Origin: CAZLDI01 sp964558415
GTDB taxonomy: Bacteria; Chloroflexota; Dehalococcoidia; SM23-28-2; RBG-16-64-32
NCBI GenBank assembly: GCA_964558415.1
Contig: CAZLDI010000008.1
Coordinates: 67,134-131,133, forward strand
Direction of reading: 5' to 3'
DNA: 64,000 nucleotides
The translations under genes and the position numbers were made by a program. Below are positions 8,459 to 17,477 of this stretch, in pieces. Within the stretch, counting starts at the first letter, position 1; each line of letters starts with the position of its first letter. The notes beneath the pieces were generated by a model. That model was not told where the DNA came from. It searched no databases and was given only the letters and a program-made list of their open reading frames with translations.

Positions 8459-9322
8459 ATGTCCCTGGAGCTTGTCCCCGCGAAGAATGAGCACGTAAGC
8501 GAACTTGGGAGGATAGCGTACGAGGCGTTCAAAGATATCTCGGATAGACACCACTTTCCATCTGACTTCGCGAGCGCGGCGTTCGGGCGGATGCTGCTGG
8601 GAATGCTGGTCCAGAGTGAGAACTACTTCGGCGTCGCGGCGCTCTGGTCCGGCCAGCCCGCCGGTTCGAACTTCCTGCTCACTTCCGATGCGGTCGGGGG
8701 ACTTGGACCTATAACGGTGGAGGTTTCGCTTCAGGGGCAGGGCGTTGGACGGGCTCTGATGCAGAACGTAGTTGATCATGCTCGTGAGAGCGGGATCGAG
8801 ATGGTCCGCCTGCTCCAGGACTCGTTCAACATGACGTCGCTCGCACTCTACGCGTCTCTCGGCTTCGACACAAAGGCGCCCGTCGCGTTGATGATCCCCG
8901 AGCCCGCGCTTGTGCCTGATGAGACGGTGCGGCCGCTCGTGGAAGCCGATCTCGACGCGGTTGAGGAGATCTCGCAACGCGTCTACAAGGTGAGCCGGCG
9001 CAACGAAGTGGCGGGGTTCGTGCAGGGCGGACCGTTCCGCCCGTTCGTGCGCGAGCGTTCCGGCGGCATTACGGGATACATTATTCTCGGCATGGGAGGA
9101 CACGGCGTTGCTGAAACAGAGGACGACATGGTGGCGCTCGTCGCGCAGGCGGCAAGGCAGATTCCCGCGGACTTCCACCGCGTGCTTTGCCCGCTCACGG
9201 AAGGTGTCCTCTACCGCAAACTGCTGGCCGCCGGCTGCCGCAACGTCAAAGTGTTGAACCTGATGGCACTCGGCCCGTATGAAGAACCGGATGGGATCTG
9301 GCTGCCATCGATACTGTACTGA
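8459..9322 (+). CDS. Tandem GNAT-fold acetyltransferase
   Basis: The 287-residue protein has two GNAT-like halves. The first (about residues 1-140) carries the acetyl-CoA loop QGQGVGRALM and the LYASLGF end motif, so it should be catalytic. The second (about 150-287) keeps the fold pattern (GGITGYIILGMGGHG) but not a clear Q/RxxGxG/A loop and may bind the substrate. Substrate unknown. The ATG follows GGAGCCGAG. The gene sits between maf and pcrA on the same strand. Confidence 0.8.
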   Translation: MSLELVPAKNEHVSELGRIAYEAFKDISDRHHFPSDFASAAFGRMLLGMLVQSENYFGVAALWSGQPAGSNFLLTSDAVGGLGPITVEVSLQGQGVGRALMQNVVDHARESGIEMVRLLQDSFNMTSLALYASLGFDTKAPVALMIPEPALVPDETVRPLVEADLDAVEEISQRVYKVSRRNEVAGFVQGGPFRPFVRERSGGITGYIILGMGGHGVAETEDDMVALVAQAARQIPADFHRVLCPLTEGVLYRKLLAAGCRNVKVLNLMALGPYEEPDGIWLPSILY

Positions 9323-9351
9323 TCGCGCCCTCAATCCGGTAGACTCTAAGT

Positions 9352-11610
9352 GTGACCGCCCCTGCTCAGAGTCCCATTCTCGACGCCCTGAACCCGCGCC
9401 AGCGGGACGCCGTCGAACACACGAAGGGGCCGCTGCTCATCCTCGCCGGCCCTGGGTCCGGCAAGACGCGCGTCATCGCCCATCGCATCGCCTATTTGGT
9501 CCACGAGCAAGACGTCCGCCCGAGACGAATCCTGGCAGTCACGTTCACTAACAAGGCCGCCCGCGAGATGCGCGATCGCGTCTTCGGACTGGTGGGGGAG
9601 GAGATCGGGCGTGACATAACGCTAGGCACGTTCCACGCCATCTGCTCGCGCATCCTGCGCATTGACGGTGAAGCGATCGGTGTGCCGCGCACGTTCACTA
9701 TCTACGATGATGCGGACCAGATAGCGGCGGTGAAGCGGGCGCTCGAGGATATGGGCATTGATCCGAAGCGCGTGGCGCCGCGCGCCGTGCTATCCGCCAT
9801 CTCGCGGGCCAAGAGCGAGCTGCAGGGGCCGCGTCAATTCGCCGCGCTGGTCGCGGACTACTTCCAGGAGGTGACCTCCCGCATCTACCTGCGCTACCAG
9901 GACCTGCTGGAGCAGAACGGTGCGCTGGACTTCGATGACATTCTGGGCAAGACCGTCGAACTCTACCAGGAGCGCCAGGATATCCTCGAGAAGCACGCCG
10001 GGCGCTACCTGTACGTCCACATCGACGAGTTCCAGGACACTAACATTTGTCAGTACGCGCTCGCGAAGCAGTGGGCGTCACATCACCGGAACATCTGCGT
10101 GGTGGGCGACCCGGATCAGTCGATCTACACTTGGCGTAGCGCGGACATCCGTAACATCCTCAACTTCGAGAACGATTTCCCTGACGGGCGGGTCGTGATC
10201 CTTGATCAGAACTACCGCTCGACTCAGACGATCCTCGACTCTGCCCACTCTGTCATTGCCTTGAACAAGCAGCGCAAGGAGAAAAACCTCTGGACGGAAA
10301 ACGGCGCCGGCACTCCGATCGTCGTCCACGAGGCCTACGATCAGGAGGACGAGGCAGCGTACGTCGTCGAGGAGATCCGCAGGCTGGCCCGCGAGGAGAA
10401 CTGCAAGCATTCCGACATCGCCGTGATGTACCGCACCAACGCGCAATCGCGGCCGCTGGAGGAGGCGTTGATCAGACGCGGCATTCCCTACCGCCTCGTC
10501 GGCGGCACCCGCTTCTACGAACGGCGCGAGGTGAAGGACCTCCTGGCCTACCTGCGCCTGGTGCAGAACCCGTTCGACTCCGTGGCGATGATGCGCGTCA
10601 TCAACGTCCCCGCCCGTGGCATCGGCGACCGCACCCTCTCCGAGCTGACGCGCATCGCGCGCGAGCGGACAATCCCTCCTTACTCTGTGCTCCAGATGGT
10701 TGCTGAAAGCGAGCGTGACTCGCCTGAAGGGCCAACCGGCGACCAACCGTTCCAGAAGCGCACAGTCGGCGCCCTGATGCGCTTCCTGGGCCTGGTCAAC
10801 GAACTGATCGCCGCGTCCTCTTCCGGCACTTTGCGAGAACTGCTGGACACCATCATCGCGAACACGGGGTACAAGGCCTACCTCCTCGATGATCCGGACG
10901 GTGAAGAGCGGTGGGAGAACGTAGAACAGCTGCGGGCCGTCGCGGCTCAATACGATGAGATCAAGACGGAGCACGCTCTTGCCTCACTCCTGGAGGACGC
11001 AGCGCTGATCATGGACGTGGACGAATACGATGAAAAAGTGGACTCGGTGACGCTGATCACCCTGCATGCCGCGAAAGGCCTGGAGTTCCCCTGCGTGTTC
11101 ATCACTGGGATGGAGGAGGGCGTCCTCCCCCACATGCGCTCCCTGGAAAGCGGCGACCCAGCGCAACTGGAGGAGGAGCGGCGGCTCACCTATGTCGGCA
11201 TGACGCGCGCGAAGCAGCGCCTGTACCTCGTGCGCGCCTTCCGCCGTGCGTTCGGCGGTCACCACCCGCCTTCTCGCTTCCTGGCGGATATCCCGCATTC
11301 TCTTGTGGCCAAGAGCCGGCGAGAGGTGCAGACCCAGATGCTGCCTGCGCGCTACCGGCACGCGGTCACGCCGGCGAGCGCGGTCGGAGCCACCGGACCG
11401 ATTGGCGGAGACCGTGACGGCGAGCAGCGCGTCGTACTGGAGACGCTCTCCGCGGGCGATCACGTCCGGCACGAAAAATTCGGGGAGGGGATAGTCGTCT
11501 CGTGCGAGCCGTCAGGAATGGACTATCAGGTGGTCGTCGCCTTCAAGGGCGAGGCCGGCATCAAGAAGCTGCTGCTGTCGTTCGCTCCACTGGAGCGGGT
11601 CGATCGGTAG
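9352..11610 (+). CDS. pcrA: PcrA/UvrD superfamily 1 DNA helicase
   Basis: ATP-dependent 3'-5' DNA helicase for repair and for removing recombinase or stalled RNA polymerase. All SF1A motifs are visible in 752 residues: Q motif (LNPRQRDAV), Walker A (AGPGSGKTRVI), motif Ia (FTNKAAREM), Walker B (IDEFQDTN), motif III (GDPDQSIYTWR), motif IV (QNYRST), motif V (ITLHAAKGLEF) and motif VI (YVGMTRAKQRLYL). The C-terminus GDHVRHEKFGEGIV is the Tudor-like domain that binds RNA polymerase in PcrA. The start is a GTG six bases after TAGACT (9340-9345), so the mRNA may be leaderless. A hairpin follows the stop. Confidence 0.96.
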   Translation: MTAPAQSPILDALNPRQRDAVEHTKGPLLILAGPGSGKTRVIAHRIAYLVHEQDVRPRRILAVTFTNKAAREMRDRVFGLVGEEIGRDITLGTFHAICSRILRIDGEAIGVPRTFTIYDDADQIAAVKRALEDMGIDPKRVAPRAVLSAISRAKSELQGPRQFAALVADYFQEVTSRIYLRYQDLLEQNGALDFDDILGKTVELYQERQDILEKHAGRYLYVHIDEFQDTNICQYALAKQWASHHRNICVVGDPDQSIYTWRSADIRNILNFENDFPDGRVVILDQNYRSTQTILDSAHSVIALNKQRKEKNLWTENGAGTPIVVHEAYDQEDEAAYVVEEIRRLAREENCKHSDIAVMYRTNAQSRPLEEALIRRGIPYRLVGGTRFYERREVKDLLAYLRLVQNPFDSVAMMRVINVPARGIGDRTLSELTRIARERTIPPYSVLQMVAESERDSPEGPTGDQPFQKRTVGALMRFLGLVNELIAASSSGTLRELLDTIIANTGYKAYLLDDPDGEERWENVEQLRAVAAQYDEIKTEHALASLLEDAALIMDVDEYDEKVDSVTLITLHAAKGLEFPCVFITGMEEGVLPHMRSLESGDPAQLEEERRLTYVGMTRAKQRLYLVRAFRRAFGGHHPPSRFLADIPHSLVAKSRREVQTQMLPARYRHAVTPASAVGATGPIGGDRDGEQRVVLETLSAGDHVRHEKFGEGIVVSCEPSGMDYQVVVAFKGEAGIKKLLLSFAPLERVDR

Positions 11611-11611
11611 C

Positions 11612-11630
11612 GGCGACCCTCGCGGTCGCC
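11612..11630. terminator. Hairpin between convergent genes
   Basis: GGCGACC and GGTCGCC pair around a five-base loop (CTCGC), directly after the pcrA stop and eight bases from the stop of the convergent methyltransferase. It lacks a T-run on either strand, so it may act as a weak bidirectional terminator or an mRNA-end stabiliser. Confidence 0.4.
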
Positions 11631-11637
11631 CTTACGG

Positions 11638-12216
11638 CTATCCGTCGCCACCCTTCCGCGCGATGAACTTAAACGTTGGGTACTGCGGGTTCGCCACAAC
11701 CTGAACGTCAGCGAACCCCGCCGCTTTCAGACGCGTCGCGAACCCGTCCGGGTCGACGGCCACGCAGGTGTCGAAGACGTGAAATAAGCGCCAGCGCAAC
11801 GTCGGAGTGCTATCGGAGCCGGTGAAGACGCCGCCCGGCTTTAGGACGCGGCACGTCTCGGCCAGCAGCTTGTCCTGCAGGTCGCCAGAAGGCACGTGGT
11901 GCATCATCGTGAAGCAGACGGCGGTATCGAAAGAGTGGTCCGGGAAGGACATCGCCGTCGCGTCGCCCTCAACGACGTCGACGTTCGTGCCAACCAGATG
12001 CGCCTTCAGAGAGCTCGCCAGCGCAGAGTCGATCTCAACGCACGTGAGATGCGGGACGCGTTCGCGCAACCAGTCCGTGGTCACCCCGGGGCCCGGTCCG
12101 ATCTCCAGCACGCGCTCGCCGAGCTCCATCTCACCCAGCACCCACGGCAGCATCCCGTGATGGACGCCGCGACGCCACCCGTCCGACTTGCAGTACCAGC
12201 GGTGGATCAGGTTCAC
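11638..12216 (-). CDS. Class I SAM-dependent methyltransferase
   Basis: A Rossmann-type methyltransferase of 192 residues. The SAM-binding motif I is VLEIGPGPGVTTDWL (about residues 36-50), the acidic residue after strand 2 is in CVEIDS, and motif II is in VVEGDATAMSFPDHSFD. The pattern is that of the Methyltransf_11 (UbiE-like) group; the substrate is not predictable. The start is a GTG at 12216. It is a single gene, convergent with pcrA and following the large secreted-protein gene on the same strand. Confidence 0.85.
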   Translation of the reverse strand: MNLIHRWYCKSDGWRRGVHHGMLPWVLGEMELGERVLEIGPGPGVTTDWLRERVPHLTCVEIDSALASSLKAHLVGTNVDVVEGDATAMSFPDHSFDTAVCFTMMHHVPSGDLQDKLLAETCRVLKPGGVFTGSDSTPTLRWRLFHVFDTCVAVDPDGFATRLKAAGFADVQVVANPQYPTFKFIARKGGDG

Positions 12217-12260
12217 GGCTGGCGCCGGATCATGATTGACGGCCGATCACGAGCGGTGGC

Positions 12261-14441
12261 TTAAGGTGCCGCCTGGCAGGCGGGTCCGCCGAACGCTCGT
12301 ACGCCGCCAAACATGGCAGGCGCCGTGGTGACGAGCGCTGCCATGTCCTGAATGTTGATGTGGGTACCGAAAGTTGATCCCGGTACGAGGTCCCACCGTT
12401 CGTCGCCGGGCTGCGTTCCCAGGTTGGTTCCGAGGTGGCGTACCGGCGCGATAAAGCTCGCAAGGTCCTGGACGTTGACTTTGTTCGCGCTCAGTCCGCT
12501 TGAGACGATGTCCGCGGGCCATCCATCTCCGCCGCACGACTTTTGCGCGATTGTGCCCACGTGTGCTTCGGCATCGTCGTCAAAGCCGTCATTGTCGTCG
12601 TCACCGTCCTCGTGGTTGAGGCTGTGGTCCCCGTCCACGTCAAGGACCAGACAGCCGGCGTCGCGGAAGTCCACTTTGGCGTCCAGATCGTTGTCGGCGT
12701 CGTCGGTGCAGGTCTCCGGGAACACGATGTTCTCCGGTGTACTCGCGGCGACAAGCGGATTCGAGCCCAGGTAGAACTCGAGCGCGTTGGCGAATCCGTC
12801 GCCATCAACGTCGAGCGCGGGCTGACAACCGTCATCGGCCGAGTCGATGGCGTCATCGATGTCGTTATCCAGGGTGTCCTGGCACGTGCCCGGCAACAGG
12901 TAATGCTCCGGCGTGCTATCTGTGTTGTCCGGGTCCGATCCCAGCCTCGACTCCAGCGGGTCGATGAAACCGTCCAGATCGGAGTCGGCAAACGGGAAGC
13001 AACCCGGGTCCTGAGTGTCGGTGAAGCCGTCCAGGTCGTTGTCGTCTGAGTCGAAGCAAGTGGGTGTCAGGACGAAGTGTTCGGGTGTGCTCGCGGCATC
13101 GTTGGGATCGGAGCCGAAGTGCTCCTCTGCGGCGTTCGGGAACCTGTCGCCGTCGAAGTCGGCGTAGGGATGACAACCCGTGTCTGCATCATCTGTGGCC
13201 GCGTCCCCGTCATTGTCGAGGCCATCGCTGCAGGTACCGTCCACGACAAAGCTCTCCGGCGTGCTCGCCGCGTCCAACGGGTCCGAGCCCAGCTTCCGTT
13301 CGATGATATCCGGAAAAACGTCGGCGTCGTCATTCGGATCGCACAAGTCGCCGTGGCTATCGTCGTCGTTGTCGGCCTGTCCGGGATTGGGGACCTGAGG
13401 GCAGTTATCCGCTGTGTCGGGTATCGTGTCCTGATCTGCGTCAAGCTCAGGGCAGCCATCGCGGTCTCTGATGCCGTCGTGGTCTTCGGCGAGGTTGTCG
13501 CAGTAGTCCAGCAGGTCAGGGATACCGTCGCCGTCCGCATCAGCCAACTGTCCAGAGCAAGATGTGGGGTCAACGCGCACGATGGGGCCGTCGGCAGTTG
13601 GGTACAGCGGAATGAAGATTGCTGCGAAGAGGTGTGGACCGGGGACCAGGCAAACACGCAGCGCGTAGAAATCGCCATCGCCCGGGTCGATCGCCAGTCC
13701 CTGGATCGTGGTCTGAACGAAGAAGGGGGAGCATAGACGGATCTCCGGCCCGCCCAACTGCATCGACCCATCGGTGTTCCTGGCGGACGGGTCGCCGACG
13801 AGGTATGCGTTGATGTAGGAGCCGCCCGGCGTCCTGATCACGAGAATGTTGATCGGTACGTAGTACTCGAGAGAACCGACCTCGATGTCGTAAACACCTA
13901 CATAGCGCGCCCACAAAGCCGGATTGGGAATGTGCGACGCGATCTTGATCAGTTCGTCGTTGAGCTGGCGTGGCCAGTGCAGGTTGGAAGCGAGGTCCGA
14001 TGGCGCCCCTGTTGAGGTGCGCGGGTCGACCGTCGCGTCAACGAGGATAGTGCCGCTGGTGTAAGGGATACTGTTCGTGTCACATGGGCCGATACTTGAG
14101 ACCGCAATCGTTGTAGCGAATCCCGTCGTACCGACGCGGGTTCCATTGGGCACAAAACCGTCCGGCGCGACGAAGAACGCGCCGGGGGTGACGCTGGCTA
14201 TCGGCAGGACCGGTTGGTTGGGAAGAATCCCGATTGTCGTCCGGATCTTGCAGGGAAGACCCACGGGACAGTCGTCATCCGCGGGCGCGATGGTAGGATC
14301 GGCCGGGCTTGTTTCATCGATCGTGGCGTCGAAATAAGGTCCCGGCGGAGGCGGATCGGCGCTCGCCGTCGCGTCGCTCTGAAGGAACGACGTGAGAGAC
14401 AGCAGGATTGCGGCAACGAACAGATAGACAGCCCGCTTCAT
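12261..14441 (-). CDS. Large secreted protein with repeated acidic calcium-binding-type modules
   Basis: The 726-residue protein has a signal peptide (residues 1-28, LFVAAILLSLTSFL). A beta-rich region of about 270 residues follows. Next is a thrombospondin-type-3-like stretch (DADGDGIPDLLDYCDN, DQDTIPDTADNC, DNDDDSHGDLCDPNDD). Then come four modules of about 58 residues, each with a DxDGDxF..A.E..xGSDP..xxSTPE start, two cysteines and a DNDxDxxxDxxDxGC end. The C-terminus has two VNVQDLAS / INIQDMAA segments that recall dockerin half-repeats. The paired cysteines and regular Asp spacing point to an extended, calcium-stabilised stalk at the cell surface. No catalytic domain is seen. Confidence 0.8.
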   Translation of the reverse strand: MKRAVYLFVAAILLSLTSFLQSDATASADPPPPGPYFDATIDETSPADPTIAPADDDCPVGLPCKIRTTIGILPNQPVLPIASVTPGAFFVAPDGFVPNGTRVGTTGFATTIAVSSIGPCDTNSIPYTSGTILVDATVDPRTSTGAPSDLASNLHWPRQLNDELIKIASHIPNPALWARYVGVYDIEVGSLEYYVPINILVIRTPGGSYINAYLVGDPSARNTDGSMQLGGPEIRLCSPFFVQTTIQGLAIDPGDGDFYALRVCLVPGPHLFAAIFIPLYPTADGPIVRVDPTSCSGQLADADGDGIPDLLDYCDNLAEDHDGIRDRDGCPELDADQDTIPDTADNCPQVPNPGQADNDDDSHGDLCDPNDDADVFPDIIERKLGSDPLDAASTPESFVVDGTCSDGLDNDGDAATDDADTGCHPYADFDGDRFPNAAEEHFGSDPNDAASTPEHFVLTPTCFDSDDNDLDGFTDTQDPGCFPFADSDLDGFIDPLESRLGSDPDNTDSTPEHYLLPGTCQDTLDNDIDDAIDSADDGCQPALDVDGDGFANALEFYLGSNPLVAASTPENIVFPETCTDDADNDLDAKVDFRDAGCLVLDVDGDHSLNHEDGDDDNDGFDDDAEAHVGTIAQKSCGGDGWPADIVSSGLSANKVNVQDLASFIAPVRHLGTNLGTQPGDERWDLVPGSTFGTHINIQDMAALVTTAPAMFGGVRAFGGPACQAAP
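12640..13335 (-). repeat. Four in-gene modules of about 58 codons
   Basis: Within the secreted-protein gene, four tandem modules are visible through the recurring STPE, TC, DNDxD, GC and GSDP (GSNP in the last) landmarks. Nucleotide spacing between STPE codons is about 170-177 bases. The copies differ at many positions, so the array is old and not a recent slippage product. Confidence 0.7.
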
Positions 14442-14618
14442 TCGGTCCTCCCGGTTTAAGGTCCTACTTGCGCGTAAGTGTAATGAACGGTTTCGGCTTC
14501 GTCAATCGAAACCGGAGCCTCGGCAATCGGTCAGTCTGACGGCTACCCGCGATTCCTCTCGCTTGCCCGCTGTCTGCGCTTCGCCTAGCCTAAGATGCGA
14601 TCGAGGAGGCACCATCTC

Positions 14619-15485
14619 TTGAGCGACTGGGACGAACTGCTGGACTGGTTGACGCACGGCGGTAAAGACGCCGCTTTCGTCATCGCGGTACTGGTCTCCG
14701 CCTACGTCGCCTTCCGAATCGTCTTCCCTAGAGTCGCGCGGGCGGCCATTCTGCGCGGCGCGCATCCCGCAGATGACGAAGCGGAAAGGCGCGCCACCAC
14801 GATAATCGGCGTCGTTCAGCGTAGCGCCTGGACTCTGATCCTGCTCGTGGCCGCCGTGACGGTGCTCGCTGAGGCCGGTATCGAAATCACCGCCATCGTG
14901 ACAGGGCTGGGCATTACCGGTCTTGCAGTCGCCCTGGGGGCACAGCCCCTTGTGCGCGACGTCATCAACGGCGTCTTCCTGCTCGCGGAGGACCAGTACC
15001 GCGGCGGCGACGTCGTCGGCATGGCCGGTGTCAAAGGCACTGTCGAGGCCGTGACGTTGAGACGTACGATCATCCGCGACGAAGACGGCGTCGTTCACTC
15101 TGTCCCCAACGGGGTCATCGACGTCGTCTCCAACTACACTCGGGACTACGCGCGCGTAAACGTACGCGTCGACGTGGCATACGGCGAGGCGATCTCGCGG
15201 GTGACCGCGATCGTTGAGCGTGTGGGCGCAGAGCTGGCCCAGGACTCGCGGTACAGCCATCTGATAACGGATGGAACCATCGCGTCCCGAGTAGAGGCGA
15301 TCAGCGGCGGCGGCGTCGCCATGATGGTCAGCATCAGGAGCCGTCCCGCCGCGCGCTGGGAGGTGGCCTCGGAGCTTCGGCGGCGCTTGGTCGAAGCGTT
15401 CCTCGCTGAAGGAGTGCAGATAGCGAACGGGCCCGGAACCACGGGTGCAGACGGTCCGCCCGCTAGATCCAGCGGCGGTATCTGA
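14619..15485 (+). CDS. mscS: Small-conductance mechanosensitive channel (MscS family)
   Basis: This channel opens on membrane tension to release solutes in hypo-osmotic shock. The product has three transmembrane segments (about residues 15-35, 62-85 and 88-112), the pore helix with Gly/Ala packing (GLGITGLAVALGAQ), the family signature GVFLLAEDQYRGGDVV, and a beta domain plus alpha/beta C-terminus. I chose the TTG at 14619 because AGGAGG ends ten bases before it; an ATG at 14595 is in frame but has no ribosome site. The 3' end overlaps the convergent corA gene by 23 bases. The length (288 aa) is typical. Confidence 0.88.
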   Translation: MSDWDELLDWLTHGGKDAAFVIAVLVSAYVAFRIVFPRVARAAILRGAHPADDEAERRATTIIGVVQRSAWTLILLVAAVTVLAEAGIEITAIVTGLGITGLAVALGAQPLVRDVINGVFLLAEDQYRGGDVVGMAGVKGTVEAVTLRRTIIRDEDGVVHSVPNGVIDVVSNYTRDYARVNVRVDVAYGEAISRVTAIVERVGAELAQDSRYSHLITDGTIASRVEAISGGGVAMMVSIRSRPAARWEVASELRRRLVEAFLAEGVQIANGPGTTGADGPPARSSGGI

Positions 15486-16458
15486 AGTACGCCAGCAGCG
15501 CCACGGCGACCGCGATCATGAACCCGACGACGGCGGCGAATCCCCACGTCTCCTCGAAGCCTGGGAACTGGTTGTCGGCAAAGTTCATGCCGTAGATGCC
15601 GGAGATCAGGGTCAGCGGAAGAAAGATCGTTGCGCCCGCAGTCAGCACCTTCATCACCTCGTTTAACCGGTTGGAGACCACCGAGAGATAGGTGTTGAGC
15701 GCGCCGTCCGCAAGGTCGCGCACCGCCTCGACAAGGTACTCGATGCGCACGAGGTGGTCGAAGACGTCGCGGTAGTAGACCGACGTCTCCGTGGAGATGA
15801 GCTTCGGGAACTCGCCCCGGGACAGGCGGTTCATAATGTCGCGCTGCGGCGTTGTGGCCCGGCGCAGGCGCAGGGCGTTGCGCTTCACGAGGAGTATGTG
15901 CTGGAGGTGTCGGGTGCTTGCCTTCCGCAGCACGGCTTCCTCCAGGCTGTCCAGCGTGTCATCGACGGCATCCACGATGGGCAGATATTCGTCCACGAGG
16001 GCATCGAGCAGGCTATGGAGCAGCCAGTCGGCGCCGCGGTGGGCGTGCATGCCGTTTCGCTCGAGGCGCTCGCGGAACTGCGCGATGGCAGGCACCGGCT
16101 CGCGGTGGCAGGAGACGACGTAGTTGGGGCCCAGGTAGAAGTCTACTTCGATGATCTCCAGCTCGCGGTCTGGTTGGTACTCCGACAGGGCCTGGACGAC
16201 GATAAACAGGTACTCGCCGTAGTCGTCGATCTTGGCGGGATCGACCGCCTGCGATATGCAGTCTTCGATCGTCAGCGGGTGAAAGCCGAATATCTCGCTC
16301 AGGGCAGCCGCATCGGCCTCAGAGCGAGTTGTGAGGTCCAGCCAGAGTAGTCCGTCCTTGTCGGCGACAGCGGCGCGAACAGCGGCGGCGTCAGATATGG
16401 GAAGAAATTCGCCGCCGGACGCGCGGTAGAAGGCCTGAAGAGCTGAGGTTTGCGTCAT
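15463..16458 (-). CDS. corA: CorA-family magnesium/cobalt transporter
   Basis: CorA forms a pentameric divalent cation channel. The 331-residue product has the long cytoplasmic alpha/beta and helical domain and two C-terminal transmembrane helices. The selectivity motif YGMNF (GMN) ends TM1, and a basic RYRRW tail follows TM2. The ATG at 16458 is preceded by GGAG at nine bases; the frame extends upstream without a ribosome site. It is convergent with mscS, overlapping by 23 bases, so both ends may be regulated by antisense pairing. It transports Mg2+ by family; other metals cannot be excluded. Confidence 0.92.
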   Translation of the reverse strand: MTQTSALQAFYRASGGEFLPISDAAAVRAAVADKDGLLWLDLTTRSEADAAALSEIFGFHPLTIEDCISQAVDPAKIDDYGEYLFIVVQALSEYQPDRELEIIEVDFYLGPNYVVSCHREPVPAIAQFRERLERNGMHAHRGADWLLHSLLDALVDEYLPIVDAVDDTLDSLEEAVLRKASTRHLQHILLVKRNALRLRRATTPQRDIMNRLSRGEFPKLISTETSVYYRDVFDHLVRIEYLVEAVRDLADGALNTYLSVVSNRLNEVMKVLTAGATIFLPLTLISGIYGMNFADNQFPGFEETWGFAAVVGFMIAVAVALLAYFRYRRWI

Positions 16459-16720
16459 CGGTCTTGCTCCAGGCGAAGCGTCGGGACTTGCTCGGACAAC
16501 CAGCACTCGGGCGTCGCGGCGATAGCGAGATCCTCTGCGTTTTGGGGGCCGGGCCATGTAACACTATTCACGAAATACGCATCTATAATACTGGACAGGA
16601 CTGAACTCCGTAAACTGACTGAGAAAACGCGAAATCCCTTTACCAGTTAGTTAACTTCCCGGCCGGGCCCGGCGTTCTAACCTGCAAAGCAAGACTATTC
16701 GAGGGGCGACCTCCTTCTGG

Positions 16721-16740
16721 TCTCGCTCACATGAGCGAGA
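16721..16740. other. Eight-bp hairpin with ACAT loop
   Basis: TCTCGCTC pairs perfectly with GAGCGAGA around a four-base ACAT loop. It is followed after four bases by the larger hairpin at 16745, so the two probably form one structured RNA element ahead of the cupredoxin gene. Confidence 0.5.
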
Positions 16741-16744
16741 AATA

Positions 16745-16777
16745 ACGAGAGGCAGTCTGGGGCGGGCTGCCTCTCGT
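16745..16777 (+). terminator. Eleven-bp hairpin, possible attenuator or terminator
   Basis: ACGAGAGGCAG pairs perfectly with CTGCCTCTCGT around an 11-base G-rich loop. The following GCTTTCTGTT is moderately T-rich. It lies 77 bases before the cupredoxin start on the plus strand, so it could be an attenuator; alternatively it ends a short RNA that starts upstream. Confidence 0.4.
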
Positions 16778-16853
16778 GCTTTCTGTTGACCTTTGCAATC
16801 CGTCCTGAGTACCGTGTCGTACCAGTAGCTAGCCTACAGACAAGGGGTACTGT

Positions 16854-17459
16854 GTGCGACAGGTAACATCAGGTCTTTCCACCGCACTCCTGGCGAGTGC
16901 GCTGTTCTTCGGCGAGGGCGTGTCGGCGGCTGATACTACTATCGATGCTTCGAATCTGTACTTCTGCTCGCCGTCGTTTCAGGGTGCCGTCTGCGAGACG
17001 ACGATTGACGCCGGCGATACAGTGACGTGGCAGATGGTCCTCGGGAGTCACACGGTGACGGAGTGCAACGACGCGTTCACGGTTTGTCCCCCGGCCGGGG
17101 GCTTCGACTCGGGCTTCCTCAGTGGTGGGGCCACGTTTGCGCACCAGTTCAACAGCACCGACAACTTCGAGTACTGGTGCGCGCTTCATCCCAGCCTGAT
17201 GAGGGGCAGGATCATCGTCCAGCAACTGGCGCCCACGCCCACTCCTACGCCCGCCCCGACAGCCACCTCGGCTCCGCCCTCGGGAACGGTGACACCCAGC
17301 GCTACTGCGACGCCCGCTCCGCTCCCCGCCGCCGCCCCCAGTACGGGAGAGCCGTCTGAGACCGACTCCGTTCCATTGGCGATAGCGGCTCTTGCGGCAG
17401 GTACCGCTATGATCTGGGCCGGCCTGACGCTGCTGAGCCTTAGCCGCCGGCGAGTCTGA
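16854..17459 (+). CDS. Secreted cupredoxin (plastocyanin-like) with membrane anchor
   Basis: A type 1 blue-copper electron carrier by fold. Of the 201 residues, 1-25 form a signal peptide. Residues 27-123 form the cupredoxin domain with ligands His66 (GSHTVTEC), Cys109, His112 and Met116 (YWCALHPSLM). Residues 124-170 are a Pro/Thr-rich stalk (PTPTPTPAPTATS), and the C-terminus is a transmembrane helix followed by SRRRV. The domain is therefore displayed on the outer face of the membrane. The start is a GTG. All four copper ligands are present. The electron donor and acceptor are not encoded nearby. Confidence 0.88.
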   Translation: MRQVTSGLSTALLASALFFGEGVSAADTTIDASNLYFCSPSFQGAVCETTIDAGDTVTWQMVLGSHTVTECNDAFTVCPPAGGFDSGFLSGGATFAHQFNSTDNFEYWCALHPSLMRGRIIVQQLAPTPTPTPAPTATSAPPSGTVTPSATATPAPLPAAAPSTGEPSETDSVPLAIAALAAGTAMIWAGLTLLSLSRRRV

Positions 17460-17477
17460 CGCTAAGCGGCTCTGCTG

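Larger units (their letters stand above)
16459..16853. other. Gene-free interval with two strong hairpins, leader of the cupredoxin gene
   Basis: No coding region is visible in these 395 bases between two divergently oriented genes. The first 200 bases are AT-richer and may hold the promoters; TATAAT occurs on the plus strand at 16584-16589 (AATAC follows). Two adjacent hairpins lie at 16721-16740 and 16745-16777 (listed separately). I could not match the interval to a known riboswitch class. Confidence 0.5.

Noticed and set aside
16681..16853. Cyclic di-GMP riboswitch
   Set aside because: A GCAAAGC stretch recalled the class I aptamer, but the remaining conserved positions and the two-helix layout are absent.
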